From the NCBI GenBank assembly GCA_965223465.1, contig OZ245025.1, forward strand, positions 930,001-994,000: a stretch of 64,000 bases of DNA. The letters are read 5' to 3'. Shown here in pieces: positions 18,840 to 27,772 of the stretch; the stretch's first letter is position 1; each line of letters begins with the position of its first letter. A program made the position numbers and the translations under genes. The notes beneath the pieces were generated by a model, which made no database searches, had not been told where the DNA came from, and worked only from the letters and a program-made list of their open reading frames with translations. This stretch comes from JAAELZ01 sp965223465 (lineage in GTDB: Bacteria; Pseudomonadota; Gammaproteobacteria; Arenicellales; Poriferihabitantaceae).

Positions 18840-18855
18840 TGTGATAATAATCACA
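18840..18855. promoter_or_regulatory. CRP-type palindrome between the FecR/cyclase operon and rarD
   Basis: The 16-base sequence TGTGATAATAATCACA fits the CRP consensus TGTGA-N6-TCACA perfectly in both half-sites. It lies 85 bases upstream of the FecR start (minus strand) and 65 bases upstream of rarD (plus strand), so it could act on either. Its position beside a nucleotide cyclase operon suggests feedback by cAMP-CRP. Binding is not shown by sequence alone. Confidence 0.6.
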
Positions 18856-18920
18856 TAATATCCCGCATAATTGGTTGAAAAACAAAGGTCAATATTCCCC
18901 AGCCACGGTACTATTGCGCT

Positions 18921-19805
18921 ATGTTCAAGGCGTATATAACCCTATTAGCAGGCTATTTCGGATGGGGCCTGTTTCCCTTGTATTGGCAATTGCTGACGCA
19001 TGTTTCCCCTATGGAAGTGACTCTGCATCGAATTGTATGGTGTATTCCGGTACTGGCCTTGCTGATTCACTTAAGCCGAGATCGCCAACAAAAATTTAAA
19101 CAATCTTTACTTTCCCGCAGAGAGCTACAACACCTATTTGTTACCGCCTTGCTGATCACTTTCAATTGGGGGCTATATGTTTGGGCGGTCGCAAATGCAC
19201 GGGTAGTGGAAGCCAGTATGGGTTATTTTTTATCGCCCTTAATCCAGATCAGTTCGGGCGTTGTGCTATTTAAGGAAAGGCTTGCTCCATTACAATGGCT
19301 GGCGATCACTTTTGCCGCGATGGGCGTAGGTTTATATATTCTATTCCAGGGTATTTTCCCCTGGGTGGGATTGGGCGTAGGCTTTAGTTTTGCCGCCTAT
19401 AGCATACTGCGCAAGAAAATCGCCACGGGTGCAGTGGTCGGGCTCTACATTGAAACCTTGATGATGGCACCTTTTGCCCTGCTGATTATTTTGGTTTTAC
19501 ATTATCAGCATCAAGCTGCTTTTTTGAACCTATCGACTGCAACCAATTGGTGGCTCATTCTGGGTGGCTTGGTCACTGTCACACCTTTAGCCTTGTTTAC
19601 CATTGGCACGCGCCAACTGCCCATGGCGAGTGTCGGCATTTTATTTTTCATCACACCGAGCATGCAATTCATAATTGGCGCCTTGGTAATGGGAGAACCC
19701 GTCAATAGCAGCAAGCTACTTGCGTTTAGCGTAATTTGGGCGGGGGTATTCCTTTATTCAATTTCTATTCTGCGAAACGCGAAAAATCCAACATCAAATT
19801 ACTAA
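18921..19805 (+). CDS. rarD: RarD-type EamA transporter
   Basis: The 294-residue inner-membrane protein has ten predicted helices in two EamA repeats. It begins MFKAYITLLAGYFGWGLFPL and contains LHRIVWCIPVLALL and LLITFNWGLYVWAVANARVVE, which are characteristic of RarD. The family is annotated as chloramphenicol-sensitive protein, but the physiological substrate is not settled. The stop codon overlaps that of the convergent PP2C gene by four bases. Confidence 0.9.
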   Translation: MFKAYITLLAGYFGWGLFPLYWQLLTHVSPMEVTLHRIVWCIPVLALLIHLSRDRQQKFKQSLLSRRELQHLFVTALLITFNWGLYVWAVANARVVEASMGYFLSPLIQISSGVVLFKERLAPLQWLAITFAAMGVGLYILFQGIFPWVGLGVGFSFAAYSILRKKIATGAVVGLYIETLMMAPFALLIILVLHYQHQAAFLNLSTATNWWLILGGLVTVTPLALFTIGTRQLPMASVGILFFITPSMQFIIGALVMGEPVNSSKLLAFSVIWAGVFLYSISILRNAKNPTSNY

Positions 19806-20518
19806 ACCTCATCTTGTCGGGCATAGACAATCGCCACGGAGACATTATCTCGCGCAGAGCGACGCAATGCGGAAAACAATAGTACCTGAATAGCAGCTTC
19901 TTGCTCATCCGAATGCAGGCTTAAGCACTGCGCCATAAATCGATCACTGAGCACACCCGATAGCCCATCGCTGCAGATTAAATGGATATCTCCAGCTTGC
20001 ATTTGCTCGTTAACAATCGTGATTTCACACTCGTCTGCCGTACCAATCGCATTGGTGAGAACATGCTCATAAGCACTAATATCCTGGCCATTTCTTTCTA
20101 CTACATCCTGGTCGCGCATTTGCTGCGCCAGGGTTTGATCGACTGTTATTTGATCCAGCTGGTGATCGCGAAACCGATACAAGCGGCTATCTCCTGCATA
20201 AACGACTTTAGCTTGCAAACCGATATATTGAACCGCGACGAGCGTGGTTCCCATACCGGCGAATTCTTCTACTTTAGCCGATAATTCATAGACTGCTTTA
20301 TTGGCGTCTTCAACCGCCTGTTCCAAGCTCAAGCCTTCATCGATTGCATCACGCACGATTTCTATGGCGGTCCGACTGGCGATTTCTCCCGCATTGTGTC
20401 CACCCATGCCGTCAGCCAAAACAACCAAGTCAATTTCTGGAAATATGGCAACTGCATCCTGGTTGATCTCTCGCACCGCGCCCACGTCAGTGGCGCAATA
20501 CATTTCCAAATGAATCAT
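19802..20518 (-). CDS. PP2C-family serine/threonine phosphatase
   Basis: The 238-residue protein is a bacterial PP2C (Stp-like) phosphatase. Motifs include DVGAVREINQDAV near residue 11, LADGMGGHNAGEIAS near 34, GMGTTLVAV near 88, YAGDSRLYRF near 105, LICSDGLSG near 182 and ARDNVSVAIV near 226. The aspartates in these motifs bind the two metal ions. It is soluble and would dephosphorylate Ser/Thr-phosphorylated proteins. No Hanks-type kinase gene is next to it in this window, so its partner must be elsewhere. Confidence 0.93.
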   Translation of the reverse strand: MIHLEMYCATDVGAVREINQDAVAIFPEIDLVVLADGMGGHNAGEIASRTAIEIVRDAIDEGLSLEQAVEDANKAVYELSAKVEEFAGMGTTLVAVQYIGLQAKVVYAGDSRLYRFRDHQLDQITVDQTLAQQMRDQDVVERNGQDISAYEHVLTNAIGTADECEITIVNEQMQAGDIHLICSDGLSGVLSDRFMAQCLSLHSDEQEAAIQVLLFSALRRSARDNVSVAIVYARQDEV

Positions 20519-20538
20519 GGTTGGGCTATTTACTGCGT

Positions 20539-21360
20539 TTATATGGTGCGTAACAATTCATTTATGCCCACTTTGCCGAGGGTTTTTTCATCCACCTTCT
20601 TAACGATTACCGCGCAATACAAGCTATGCGAGCCATCCTTCGCGGGTAAATTACCGGACACCACGACTGATCCTGGTGGAATATATCCGTAAGAAACCTG
20701 TTTGGTTTCTCGATCATAAATACGTGTGCTCTGTCCGATATACACGCCCATAGATATCACCGAACCCCGACCCACAACCACACCTTCAACGACCTCACTG
20801 CGCGCGCCGACAAAGCAATTATCCTCAATAATGGTCGGGCCAGCCTGTAGCGGTTCTAGCACTCCGCCAATCCCTACGCCGCCAGATAGATGTACGTTTT
20901 TACCGATTTGTGCGCACGAGCCCACCGTTGCCCAGGTATCAACCATTGTACCTTCATCTACGTACGCACCAATATTTACATAACTTGGCATCAACACCAC
21001 ATCCTTAGCGATATACACCCCGCGCCGCACCGCTGCCGATGGCACCACCCGAAACCCGGCTTGTTTAAAATCTGCTTCAGAGTATTTTTCAAACTTGCTT
21101 GGTACTTTGTCGTAAAACTTGGCGTGCGGGCTTTCGATCATGTGGTTATCGTTAATTCTAAATGACAACAATACCGCCTTTTTGAGCCACTGGTTTACCC
21201 GCCAATTGTCGCCATCAGGCTCTGCCACGCGCGCCTCCCCGCTGTCTAATAGTGATATGGCTTGATTGATTGCTTCGTCGAGTTCGTCACTGACGTTATC
21301 TGGGGTGATTTCTGCACGGGCTTCCCACGCGTGTTCGATTATAGTTTGAATGGATTGCAT
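20539..21360 (-). CDS. dapD: Tetrahydrodipicolinate N-succinyltransferase DapD
   Basis: The 273-residue enzyme has a helical N-terminal domain and a left-handed beta-helix built from hexapeptide repeats, for example VLMPSYVNIGAYVDEGTMVD and VGIGGVLEPLQAGPTIIEDN. It succinylates tetrahydrodipicolinate in the lysine and diaminopimelate pathway. I chose the ATG giving MQSIQTIIEHAWEAR, which matches the family start; the frame is open 18 codons further upstream. It lies 20 bases upstream of the PP2C gene on the same strand. Confidence 0.96.
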   Translation of the reverse strand: MQSIQTIIEHAWEARAEITPDNVSDELDEAINQAISLLDSGEARVAEPDGDNWRVNQWLKKAVLLSFRINDNHMIESPHAKFYDKVPSKFEKYSEADFKQAGFRVVPSAAVRRGVYIAKDVVLMPSYVNIGAYVDEGTMVDTWATVGSCAQIGKNVHLSGGVGIGGVLEPLQAGPTIIEDNCFVGARSEVVEGVVVGRGSVISMGVYIGQSTRIYDRETKQVSYGYIPPGSVVVSGNLPAKDGSHSLYCAVIVKKVDEKTLGKVGINELLRTI

Positions 21361-21506
21361 TGATTTTTTATTAATTTGTGAGTCGGTATATTTTAGCAGC
21401 TTGACGGACGTCATGTTCTGACGCGTTAGTGATATTTAGCGCAGCTATTCAGCTCCTAAGCTGATATAAGATGAACTTTAGGTTACTAATACTCAAGCTC
21501 ATTTCT

Positions 21507-22691
21507 ATGCCACCACTCGATCTACAAAAAGCCCGCAGCGACACTCGAGCATGCCAAAATATAATTCATTTCAATAATGCTGGGGCTGCTTTAATGCCCG
21601 CACCTGTAGCGGACTGCTTGCATCAATACCTGGACAAAGAAGAACAAATTGGGGGCTACGAAACCCAAACCCAAGAACATGCTTTGTTGGAAAACTTTTA
21701 TCAGGCCGCTGCGAAACTGCTAAATTGCCATACCAATGAAATAGCATTCATTGAAAATGCGACACGCGCTTGGGATATGGCATTCTACAGCTTTCGTTTT
21801 TCACCCGGGGACAAAATACTCACGACGTATTCCGAGTACGGTAGCAATATCATTGCCTACCTTCATCAGGCAAAACGATACGGAGCCCAGATCAAGTTTG
21901 TTCCCAACGACCAACATGGTCAAATTGATGTGAACGCACTTTCTCAGGCGATTGATGAAAGAGTTAAGCTGATTTCCATAAACCATATTCCAACAGGCGG
22001 TGGGCTGGTTAACCCGGCAAAAGCAGTGGGTGACGTGGCTAAAGGAGCCGGGATACCCTTTTTATTAGATGCTTGTCAAAGTATTGGCCAGTTGCCATTA
22101 GATGTAAAAGAAATTGGCTGTGATATTCTGACAGGAACCGGGCGTAAATACTTACGTGGCCCAAGGGGAACCGGCTTGCTCTATGTAAATAGTCAACTAA
22201 TCGAAAAACTGGATCCGCCCGTACTAGATCAACATGCCGCTACCCTGGTTTCACCCCATGAATACCATATTCGCAAAGATGCCCGGCGATTTGAGAACTG
22301 GGAACAACACTTTGCGGGCAAAGCTGCGTTGGGGGTTGCAATTGATTACGCGCTTGCATTTGGTCTCGAGCCTATTCAGCAGCGTATTTACGCCTTAGCC
22401 AGTAGCCTGCGTACACAACTCAACGCGATCGACGGCGTATCATTAACTGATGAAGGGGCAGAACAATGTGGTATCGTTACGTTCCAAACGAAACAGCGCA
22501 GCCCCACAGATATAAAACAGCGCTTACGAGCCGCAAATATTAACGTCACCACCCCATCTGGCTCTGGCAGCTTGGTATCGTTCCAACAACGCGGCCTGGA
22601 TCAGGTTGTTCGTGCTTCACTTCATTATTACAATACAGAAGAAGAAATAAATATATTTATTAAGGTGTTAAAGGGATTTTTAAATCAATAA
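21507..22691 (+). CDS. Class V aminotransferase (cysteine desulfurase-like fold)
   Basis: The 394-residue PLP enzyme contains IIHFNNAGAALMP near the N-terminus, the ENATRAWDMAF segment, LLDACQSIGQLPLDVKEIG and the PLP-lysine motif LTGTGRKYLRGPRGTGLLYV near residue 215. This places it in the aminotransferase class V family with cysteine desulfurases, selenocysteine lyases and isopenicillin-N-epimerase-like enzymes; the substrate cannot be named. An in-frame ATG at 21471 would add 12 hydrophobic residues. It is divergent from dapD. No isc or suf genes are nearby. Confidence 0.85.
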   Translation: MPPLDLQKARSDTRACQNIIHFNNAGAALMPAPVADCLHQYLDKEEQIGGYETQTQEHALLENFYQAAAKLLNCHTNEIAFIENATRAWDMAFYSFRFSPGDKILTTYSEYGSNIIAYLHQAKRYGAQIKFVPNDQHGQIDVNALSQAIDERVKLISINHIPTGGGLVNPAKAVGDVAKGAGIPFLLDACQSIGQLPLDVKEIGCDILTGTGRKYLRGPRGTGLLYVNSQLIEKLDPPVLDQHAATLVSPHEYHIRKDARRFENWEQHFAGKAALGVAIDYALAFGLEPIQQRIYALASSLRTQLNAIDGVSLTDEGAEQCGIVTFQTKQRSPTDIKQRLRAANINVTTPSGSGSLVSFQQRGLDQVVRASLHYYNTEEEINIFIKVLKGFLNQ

Positions 22692-22730
22692 AATGTGAAT
22701 CTTTAGACCTCGGCTGACACTGGGCGTTTT

Positions 22731-24533
22731 TCAGACTAAGTTTTTTTTATTCTGCCCCTTGCGATGTTGTCCTTTTTTCGGGGTAGTTTTATTCCTCGCC
22801 CTTCCTCTACTACCTGCTTTACACTGGGCTGGCTTTTTTGCAAAACCACGTTTTTTACGCCCATTTCCAGATAGATTAAGCCTTGAAATTGCCAACTTCT
22901 TGCCCGCGACCCTGACATTCTGTAAATCTCTGAATATGTCTTTGGGCATACCTTCGGGGAGATCGATCAGGCTAAAATTTTCCTGAATATTAATCCGACC
23001 GATATGCTCACCATCCAGCCCGGCTTCATTCGCTATTGCGCCAACAATATTACCCGGCTTGACTTGATGTGCATGCCCCACTTCAACGCGAAAACGCTCC
23101 ATGCCTGAATCTAACGGTTCCTGGCGGCGGTGCTCACCACCACGATTATTTGGCTGACCACCGTTCGAATCGTGCGTGCTGGACGCTTGCCGGTCGTTTC
23201 GCTTAGGCGCCTGTGCGCTCAATAAGATGGGGTTATCGGCTTGCGCCAAAAAGGCCAGTGCAGCCGCTATTTCAGCATAAGATTTGTCATGCTCGCTCTC
23301 ATATTCCTCAATCAATTTGGTGAAAAAGGGGAGCTTTTGAGATTCAAGGGTTTTACTGATGCGTTGCTTAAAACGATCAATGCGTCGATTGTTTATTTCC
23401 TGGGTGGTGGGCAACTGCATGATTTCTATTTTCTTGCGGGTCGCTTTCTCTATCGCGCTCAACAAACGTCGCTCGCGTGGCGTGACGAACAAAATGGCAT
23501 CCCCCTGCCGCCCCGCTCGACCCGTCCTACCAATACGATGCACATAGGCCTCGGTATCATATGGGATATCATAGTTAACGACATGGCTGACGCGCTCCAC
23601 ATCCAGACCCCTGGCCGCAACATCAGTGGCGACTAGAATATCCAATTTGCCGTTTTTAAGCTGCGTGATGGTTCTTTCGCGTTGATTTTGTGCGATATCA
23701 CCATTCAGCGCCACAGCCGCGTGCCCACGCGCCTGTAGTTTATCGGCTAAATCCAGGGTGGCGGTTTTAGTGCGCACGAAAACAATCATAGCATCAAATT
23801 CTTCCGCTTCCAGAATTCGAGTCAATGCATCCAGTTTTTGCACCCCTTTAACCATCCAGAAACGCTGACGAATGGTTTCTGCGGTGGTGGTTTTTACCTT
23901 AATGGTTACTTGCTCAGGTTCGCATAAATATTTGTTCGCAATCCGCCTGATTTGGGTCGGCATGGTCGCCGAAAACAATGCGATTTGTCGTTGTGCTGGA
24001 ATTTGTTCCAGTATCCACTCAACATCATCGATAAAACCCATGCGCAACATCTTATCCGCTTCATCCAGCACCAGTGTTTTCAGGCCTCCGAGCTTCAAGG
24101 TACCCTTGCGCATATGATCCATTACACGTCCAGGTATCCCAACAACCACATGTACACCGCGTTTCAAGGCACGGATCTGACCACGATAATCCTGACCACC
24201 ATATACGGGTATGACATGAAATCCAGGAATATGTTTGGCGTATTTCTGGAAAGCTTCCGCCACCTGAATGGCTAACTCTCGGGTTGGTGCCAACACTAAT
24301 ACTTGAGGGTCTTTTAGTTTTATATCCAAAGTAGACAGTATAGGCAGCGCAAATGCAGCGGTTTTACCTGTGCCAGTCTGAGCTTGCCCTACCACATCTT
24401 TGCCTGCTGCCATCAGGGGAATAATGAGCGCTTGAATGGGAGAAGGCGTTTCATACCCCACGTCATCTAGTACGCGCATCACAGGTTTGCTGAGCTGAAG
24501 CTGATTAAACATGCTGACTTGATCGGTAGCCAT
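22731..24533 (-). CDS. deaD: DEAD-box ATP-dependent RNA helicase (DeaD/CsdA type)
   Basis: The 600-residue protein has the full helicase core: AQTGTGKTAAF near residue 54, PTRELAIQV near 84, DEAD near 156, SAT near 188, ATDVAARGLDV near 304 and HRIGRTGRAG near 331. A C-terminal DbpA-type RNA-binding domain follows (about 480-550, with VGAIANEAGLDGEHIGRI), then a basic tail rich in Lys, Arg and Gly. It should remodel RNA in ribosome assembly and mRNA decay, often at low temperature. The tail and domain order fit the DeaD/CsdA subfamily. Confidence 0.95.
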   Translation of the reverse strand: MATDQVSMFNQLQLSKPVMRVLDDVGYETPSPIQALIIPLMAAGKDVVGQAQTGTGKTAAFALPILSTLDIKLKDPQVLVLAPTRELAIQVAEAFQKYAKHIPGFHVIPVYGGQDYRGQIRALKRGVHVVVGIPGRVMDHMRKGTLKLGGLKTLVLDEADKMLRMGFIDDVEWILEQIPAQRQIALFSATMPTQIRRIANKYLCEPEQVTIKVKTTTAETIRQRFWMVKGVQKLDALTRILEAEEFDAMIVFVRTKTATLDLADKLQARGHAAVALNGDIAQNQRERTITQLKNGKLDILVATDVAARGLDVERVSHVVNYDIPYDTEAYVHRIGRTGRAGRQGDAILFVTPRERRLLSAIEKATRKKIEIMQLPTTQEINNRRIDRFKQRISKTLESQKLPFFTKLIEEYESEHDKSYAEIAAALAFLAQADNPILLSAQAPKRNDRQASSTHDSNGGQPNNRGGEHRRQEPLDSGMERFRVEVGHAHQVKPGNIVGAIANEAGLDGEHIGRINIQENFSLIDLPEGMPKDIFRDLQNVRVAGKKLAISRLNLSGNGRKKRGFAKKPAQCKAGSRGRARNKTTPKKGQHRKGQNKKNLV

Positions 24534-24560
24534 AAAAATAGGTTATGAAGTGAAGTGTTG

Positions 24561-24584
24561 CAACAACGCGGATAGTCGTTGTTG
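24561..24584 (-). promoter_or_regulatory. Stem-loop in the deaD leader
   Basis: CAACAACG at 24561-24568 and CGTTGTTG at 24577-24584 form a perfect 8-bp stem with an 8-base loop. The element lies 28-51 bases upstream of the deaD start, inside its probable 5' untranslated region. A regulatory role is inference; no T-run follows, so it does not look like a terminator. Confidence 0.35.
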
Positions 24585-24709
24585 CCTGGCAAGAAGAGAT
24601 TGCCGCAGTTAAGGGGCGCGGAGTTTACCTGCTAAACTTTCATTGTGCATACAAAAATTTGTTTTTTATACGCGCACTAAAATCCAGTCAGCCACATCCG
24701 GCCTAGTTA

Positions 24710-24723
24710 TTGATCTGCATCAA
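24710..24723. promoter_or_regulatory. FNR/Anr-type box upstream of feoA
   Basis: TTGATCTGCATCAA is an exact match to TTGAT-N4-ATCAA, the FNR consensus. It ends 97 bases before the feoA start, with a Fur-type box between them. Anaerobic activation of ferrous iron uptake by FNR is well known in Escherichia coli, so the placement makes biological sense. It could also act on the divergent deaD gene. Confidence 0.7.
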
Positions 24724-24768
24724 ATCTAGCGCTAAAAATCTCTTTTTAACCTGTTTTAATTATTGTAT

Positions 24769-24783
24769 TGAGAACTATTATCA
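24769..24783. promoter_or_regulatory. Fur-type box upstream of feoA
   Basis: TGAGAACTATTATCA fits the Fur 7-1-7 inverted repeat TGATAAT-N-ATTATCA at 12 of 14 palindrome positions; the right half-site is perfect. It lies 38 bases before the feoA start and probably overlaps the promoter. Iron-dependent repression of the feo operon is the expected effect. Confidence 0.65.
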
Positions 24784-24820
24784 TTTACATTACCGTAATC
24801 TTGAGTAATTCTATACAGAA

Positions 24821-25075
24821 ATGTTAAAACAATTGGCCATTGGAGAACACGCCAAAGTTGTCAAAATAACCGGTGGGAAAACCATGGTTCGCAAAATGAT
24901 GAGCCTGGGGATCAAAACTGGTTCCAATATTGAATTACTCCATCACCGTGGAAACAATGTCGTGGTGCGCAGCAATGGCACGCGTATTGCAATTGGTGCA
25001 AGCATCGCCAATCTGTTACGAATTGAGCGCCTGCCCGTCACAAATAGTTCGCCTGATCATAAATCAAAAAAGTAA
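24821..25075 (+). CDS. feoA: Ferrous iron transport protein FeoA
   Basis: The 84-residue cytoplasmic protein has the SH3-like FeoA fold. It contains LAIGEHAKVVKITGG, RKMMSLGIKTGSNIELL and GTRIAIGASIANLLRI, all typical of the family. FeoA regulates or assembles the FeoB transporter. It lies six bases upstream of feoB, downstream of FNR- and Fur-type boxes. Confidence 0.95.
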   Translation: MLKQLAIGEHAKVVKITGGKTMVRKMMSLGIKTGSNIELLHHRGNNVVVRSNGTRIAIGASIANLLRIERLPVTNSSPDHKSKK

Positions 25076-25081
25076 ATTGCC

Positions 25082-27418
25082 ATGGCGTGTCATGCACAAT
25101 CTTCTGGTGACGAATTACTCAAACGTTCGCTTATTATCGCGTTGGCGGGCAACCCGAATTGCGGAAAATCAGCCCTGTTTAACGCTTTTACCGGCATCCG
25201 GCAAACCACCGGAAATTGGCCCGGGGTAACGGTCGAGCGAAAAGAAGGCCATTTTAATCTGGATGGTAAGGTTGTTCGGGTAATCGACTTACCTGGTATT
25301 TACTCCCTAGATGCAGCCTCGCTAGATGAACGCGTCGCCAGCGAGTATTTGTTATCGCGCGATGCCGACATGATCGTGAATGTCATTGACGCAACCAATC
25401 TGGAGCGTAATTTATATCTAACGGTTCAGATGTTGGAAATGAATATTCCAGTGGTGATCGCGCTGAATATGATGGATGTGGCGACTCGCCAAGGATTCAG
25501 GATCGACGTAGCCAAGCTTTCACAGCAGTTGGGTTGCCCTGTTATCCCTGTGGTTGCGGTCAGCAAAGAAGGGCTGGATGATTTGAAACAGGCCATAAAA
25601 AATGTGGCTGCTGGGGGCGCAGGTGGATATTCGCTCGCGCATGATGAAGTAATTGAGCAGGCAATTGATCAGCTGCGCGAGCATCAAAATCCAGCCCTTG
25701 ACCCTAGCACTAACCGCTGGTTGGCTCTTAAAATGCTCGAAGGTGATCAACATGCGATCAGTCAGGCTTCAGCAGAACTAAACGCGCTCGTCGAACCAAC
25801 ACGCGTTGCTATTGCTGATCGAACGGGTGAAGATGCAGATACGTTGATCGCCGACACGCGTTATCAGCATGCGCATATCCTGGCGGCGCAGGTTTTACAG
25901 GAAAAAGGTAAAGCCGGTAAAAACTTGACTGATTGGCTGGATCAATGGGTGTTGAGCAAGTGGCTGGGGGTGCCCTTTTTTTTGGTCGTGATGTATTTGA
26001 TGTTTTTGTTTTCGATCAACATTGGCGGCGCCTTTATCGATTTTTTTGACCTCGCAGCGGGCGCCATTTTCGTGGATGGTCTGGCGCAGGTTCTCAGTCA
26101 ATTGGGGTTTCCACCATGGCTGGTGGTACCAATCGCGCATGGATTTGGGGGCGGCCTGCAAATCGTGGCAACCTTCATCCCTGTGATAACGGGTTTGTAC
26201 CTGTTTCTTTCTTTTATTGAGGATTCTGGCTACATGGCGCGTGCGGCTTTTGTGATGGATAACGCCATGCGCGCAATCGGCCTCCCAGGCAAAGCCTTTG
26301 TACCCATGATCGTTGGGTTTGGTTGTAATGTTCCAGCCATTATGGCAAGCCGAACACTGGAACGCGAACGTGAACGCAAACTCACGATGTTGATGAACCC
26401 GTTCATGTCATGTGGTGCGCGTCTACCCGTTTATGCACTATTTGCGGCGGCTTTTTTCCCGAGTAATGGGCAGAATCTGGTATTTATTCTGTATATCGTG
26501 GGGATTCTAGCCGCCATCGGCACCGGCATGATCATGAAACACACCTTGCTTCCGGGGCAAAGTACGGGCTTTATGATGGAGCTTCCCCCCTATCACATGC
26601 CAAGCCTACGCGGGGTGTTGCTGCGCACCTGGGATCGGGTCAAACTGTTTCTCAAAGAAGCCGGTAAAGTCATCATCATCATGGCGATGGTCATCAATAT
26701 GCTAAGCTCGATCGGGACTGATGGCACCTTTGGCCACGAAAACAGTGATAAATCTGTCCTCAGCGCTATTAGCAAACAGCTTACGCCGGTATTTGCACCC
26801 ATTGGTATTCAAGAGGATAACTGGCCAGCAACCCTGGGGATTTTTACGGGGATTCTGGCCAAAGAAGTGGTTGTGGGAACGCTTGATTCTATCTACACCC
26901 AGCTGGGTAGAGAAAATCAACCCGAAGTAATCAGTGAATTTAATCTATGGCAAGCACTACAAGAAGCGGCTACCACGATACCAGAGAATCTTTCAGATCT
27001 CAGGGGTAGTTTGCGCGATCCGATTGGCATCGATGTAGGCGATGTTTCTTCCCAAACCCTTGCGGCCGAAGAACAAGGGGTCAGTACCAACATGTTTGGG
27101 GCGATGGCACAGCGCTTTGACGGCAAAATAGGGGCGTTCGCCTATCTACTATTCATATTGCTTTATTTCCCCTGCGTGGCAACCGTCGGCGCAATTGCGC
27201 GCGAAGCCGGGTTGCGCTGGTCTATATTCGTCGCTATCTGGACAACTGGGGTTGCCTATACCTGCGCTACCGTGTTTTATCAAACTGCGACCTGGTCACG
27301 CCATCCTACCAGCTCCACTATGTGGCTGATTGGGTTATTTTTATTTGCGGTTGCGGTCATCATGCTAATGCGGAACTGGATGCGCAAAGAGACAGAACCG
27401 CTGGCGCAAACTTCATGA
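25082..27418 (+). CDS. feoB: Ferrous iron transporter FeoB
   Basis: The 778-residue inner-membrane protein has an N-terminal G domain with AGNPNCGKSALF near residue 22 (P-loop), TTGNWPGVTVERKEG near 44, DLPGIYSLD near 68 and NMMD near 128. A GDI-like helical domain is followed by two Gate repeats, with SGYMARAAFVMD near 382 and FVPMIVGFGCNVPAIMASRT near 405. The P-loop has Cys where most FeoB have Ser or Thr. It imports Fe(II). The stop overlaps the feoC start as ATGA. Confidence 0.97.
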   Translation: MACHAQSSGDELLKRSLIIALAGNPNCGKSALFNAFTGIRQTTGNWPGVTVERKEGHFNLDGKVVRVIDLPGIYSLDAASLDERVASEYLLSRDADMIVNVIDATNLERNLYLTVQMLEMNIPVVIALNMMDVATRQGFRIDVAKLSQQLGCPVIPVVAVSKEGLDDLKQAIKNVAAGGAGGYSLAHDEVIEQAIDQLREHQNPALDPSTNRWLALKMLEGDQHAISQASAELNALVEPTRVAIADRTGEDADTLIADTRYQHAHILAAQVLQEKGKAGKNLTDWLDQWVLSKWLGVPFFLVVMYLMFLFSINIGGAFIDFFDLAAGAIFVDGLAQVLSQLGFPPWLVVPIAHGFGGGLQIVATFIPVITGLYLFLSFIEDSGYMARAAFVMDNAMRAIGLPGKAFVPMIVGFGCNVPAIMASRTLERERERKLTMLMNPFMSCGARLPVYALFAAAFFPSNGQNLVFILYIVGILAAIGTGMIMKHTLLPGQSTGFMMELPPYHMPSLRGVLLRTWDRVKLFLKEAGKVIIIMAMVINMLSSIGTDGTFGHENSDKSVLSAISKQLTPVFAPIGIQEDNWPATLGIFTGILAKEVVVGTLDSIYTQLGRENQPEVISEFNLWQALQEAATTIPENLSDLRGSLRDPIGIDVGDVSSQTLAAEEQGVSTNMFGAMAQRFDGKIGAFAYLLFILLYFPCVATVGAIAREAGLRWSIFVAIWTTGVAYTCATVFYQTATWSRHPTSSTMWLIGLFLFAVAVIMLMRNWMRKETEPLAQTS

Positions 27419-27636
27419 GCATTCTGACTGACATTCGCAACTATTTACAACAAACTGAGCGCGCCAGTCTCAATGATATTGCCCTGCATTTTGATACACC
27501 CCCTGAAGCCGTGCGCGGTATGCTGGACCACTGGATTGCGCGTGGCAATATTCGGTATTGCCCGGTAGATGCTTGCGCGGGCTGCAAAGCCGCGTGTTCT
27601 ACGATGCCAGACGAAACCTATGAGTGGCTGGGTTAG
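27415..27636 (+). CDS. feoC: FeoC-like winged-helix protein with a cysteine cluster
   Basis: The 73-residue protein begins MSILTDIRNYLQQTERASL, a winged-helix start like FeoC. The wing region holds CPVDACAGCKAAC, four cysteines spaced C-x4-C-x2-C-x3-C, a candidate iron-sulfur or redox site. I chose the ATG at 27415, which overlaps the feoB stop as ATGA; the frame is open upstream inside feoB. FeoC proteins are thought to regulate or stabilise FeoB. Confidence 0.87.
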   Translation: MSILTDIRNYLQQTERASLNDIALHFDTPPEAVRGMLDHWIARGNIRYCPVDACAGCKAACSTMPDETYEWLG

Positions 27637-27772
27637 TACTAGACACTGCGCACTGAATAACAAAGCAAGGCTATCAGTACGGCTTGATTAGAATTACATC
27701 TTCTGAACGCTAAACCCTTAGGAATTAGGCTAAATGCAGATTACTTCAATTAAAAACGCTTGCAAAAAGGAG

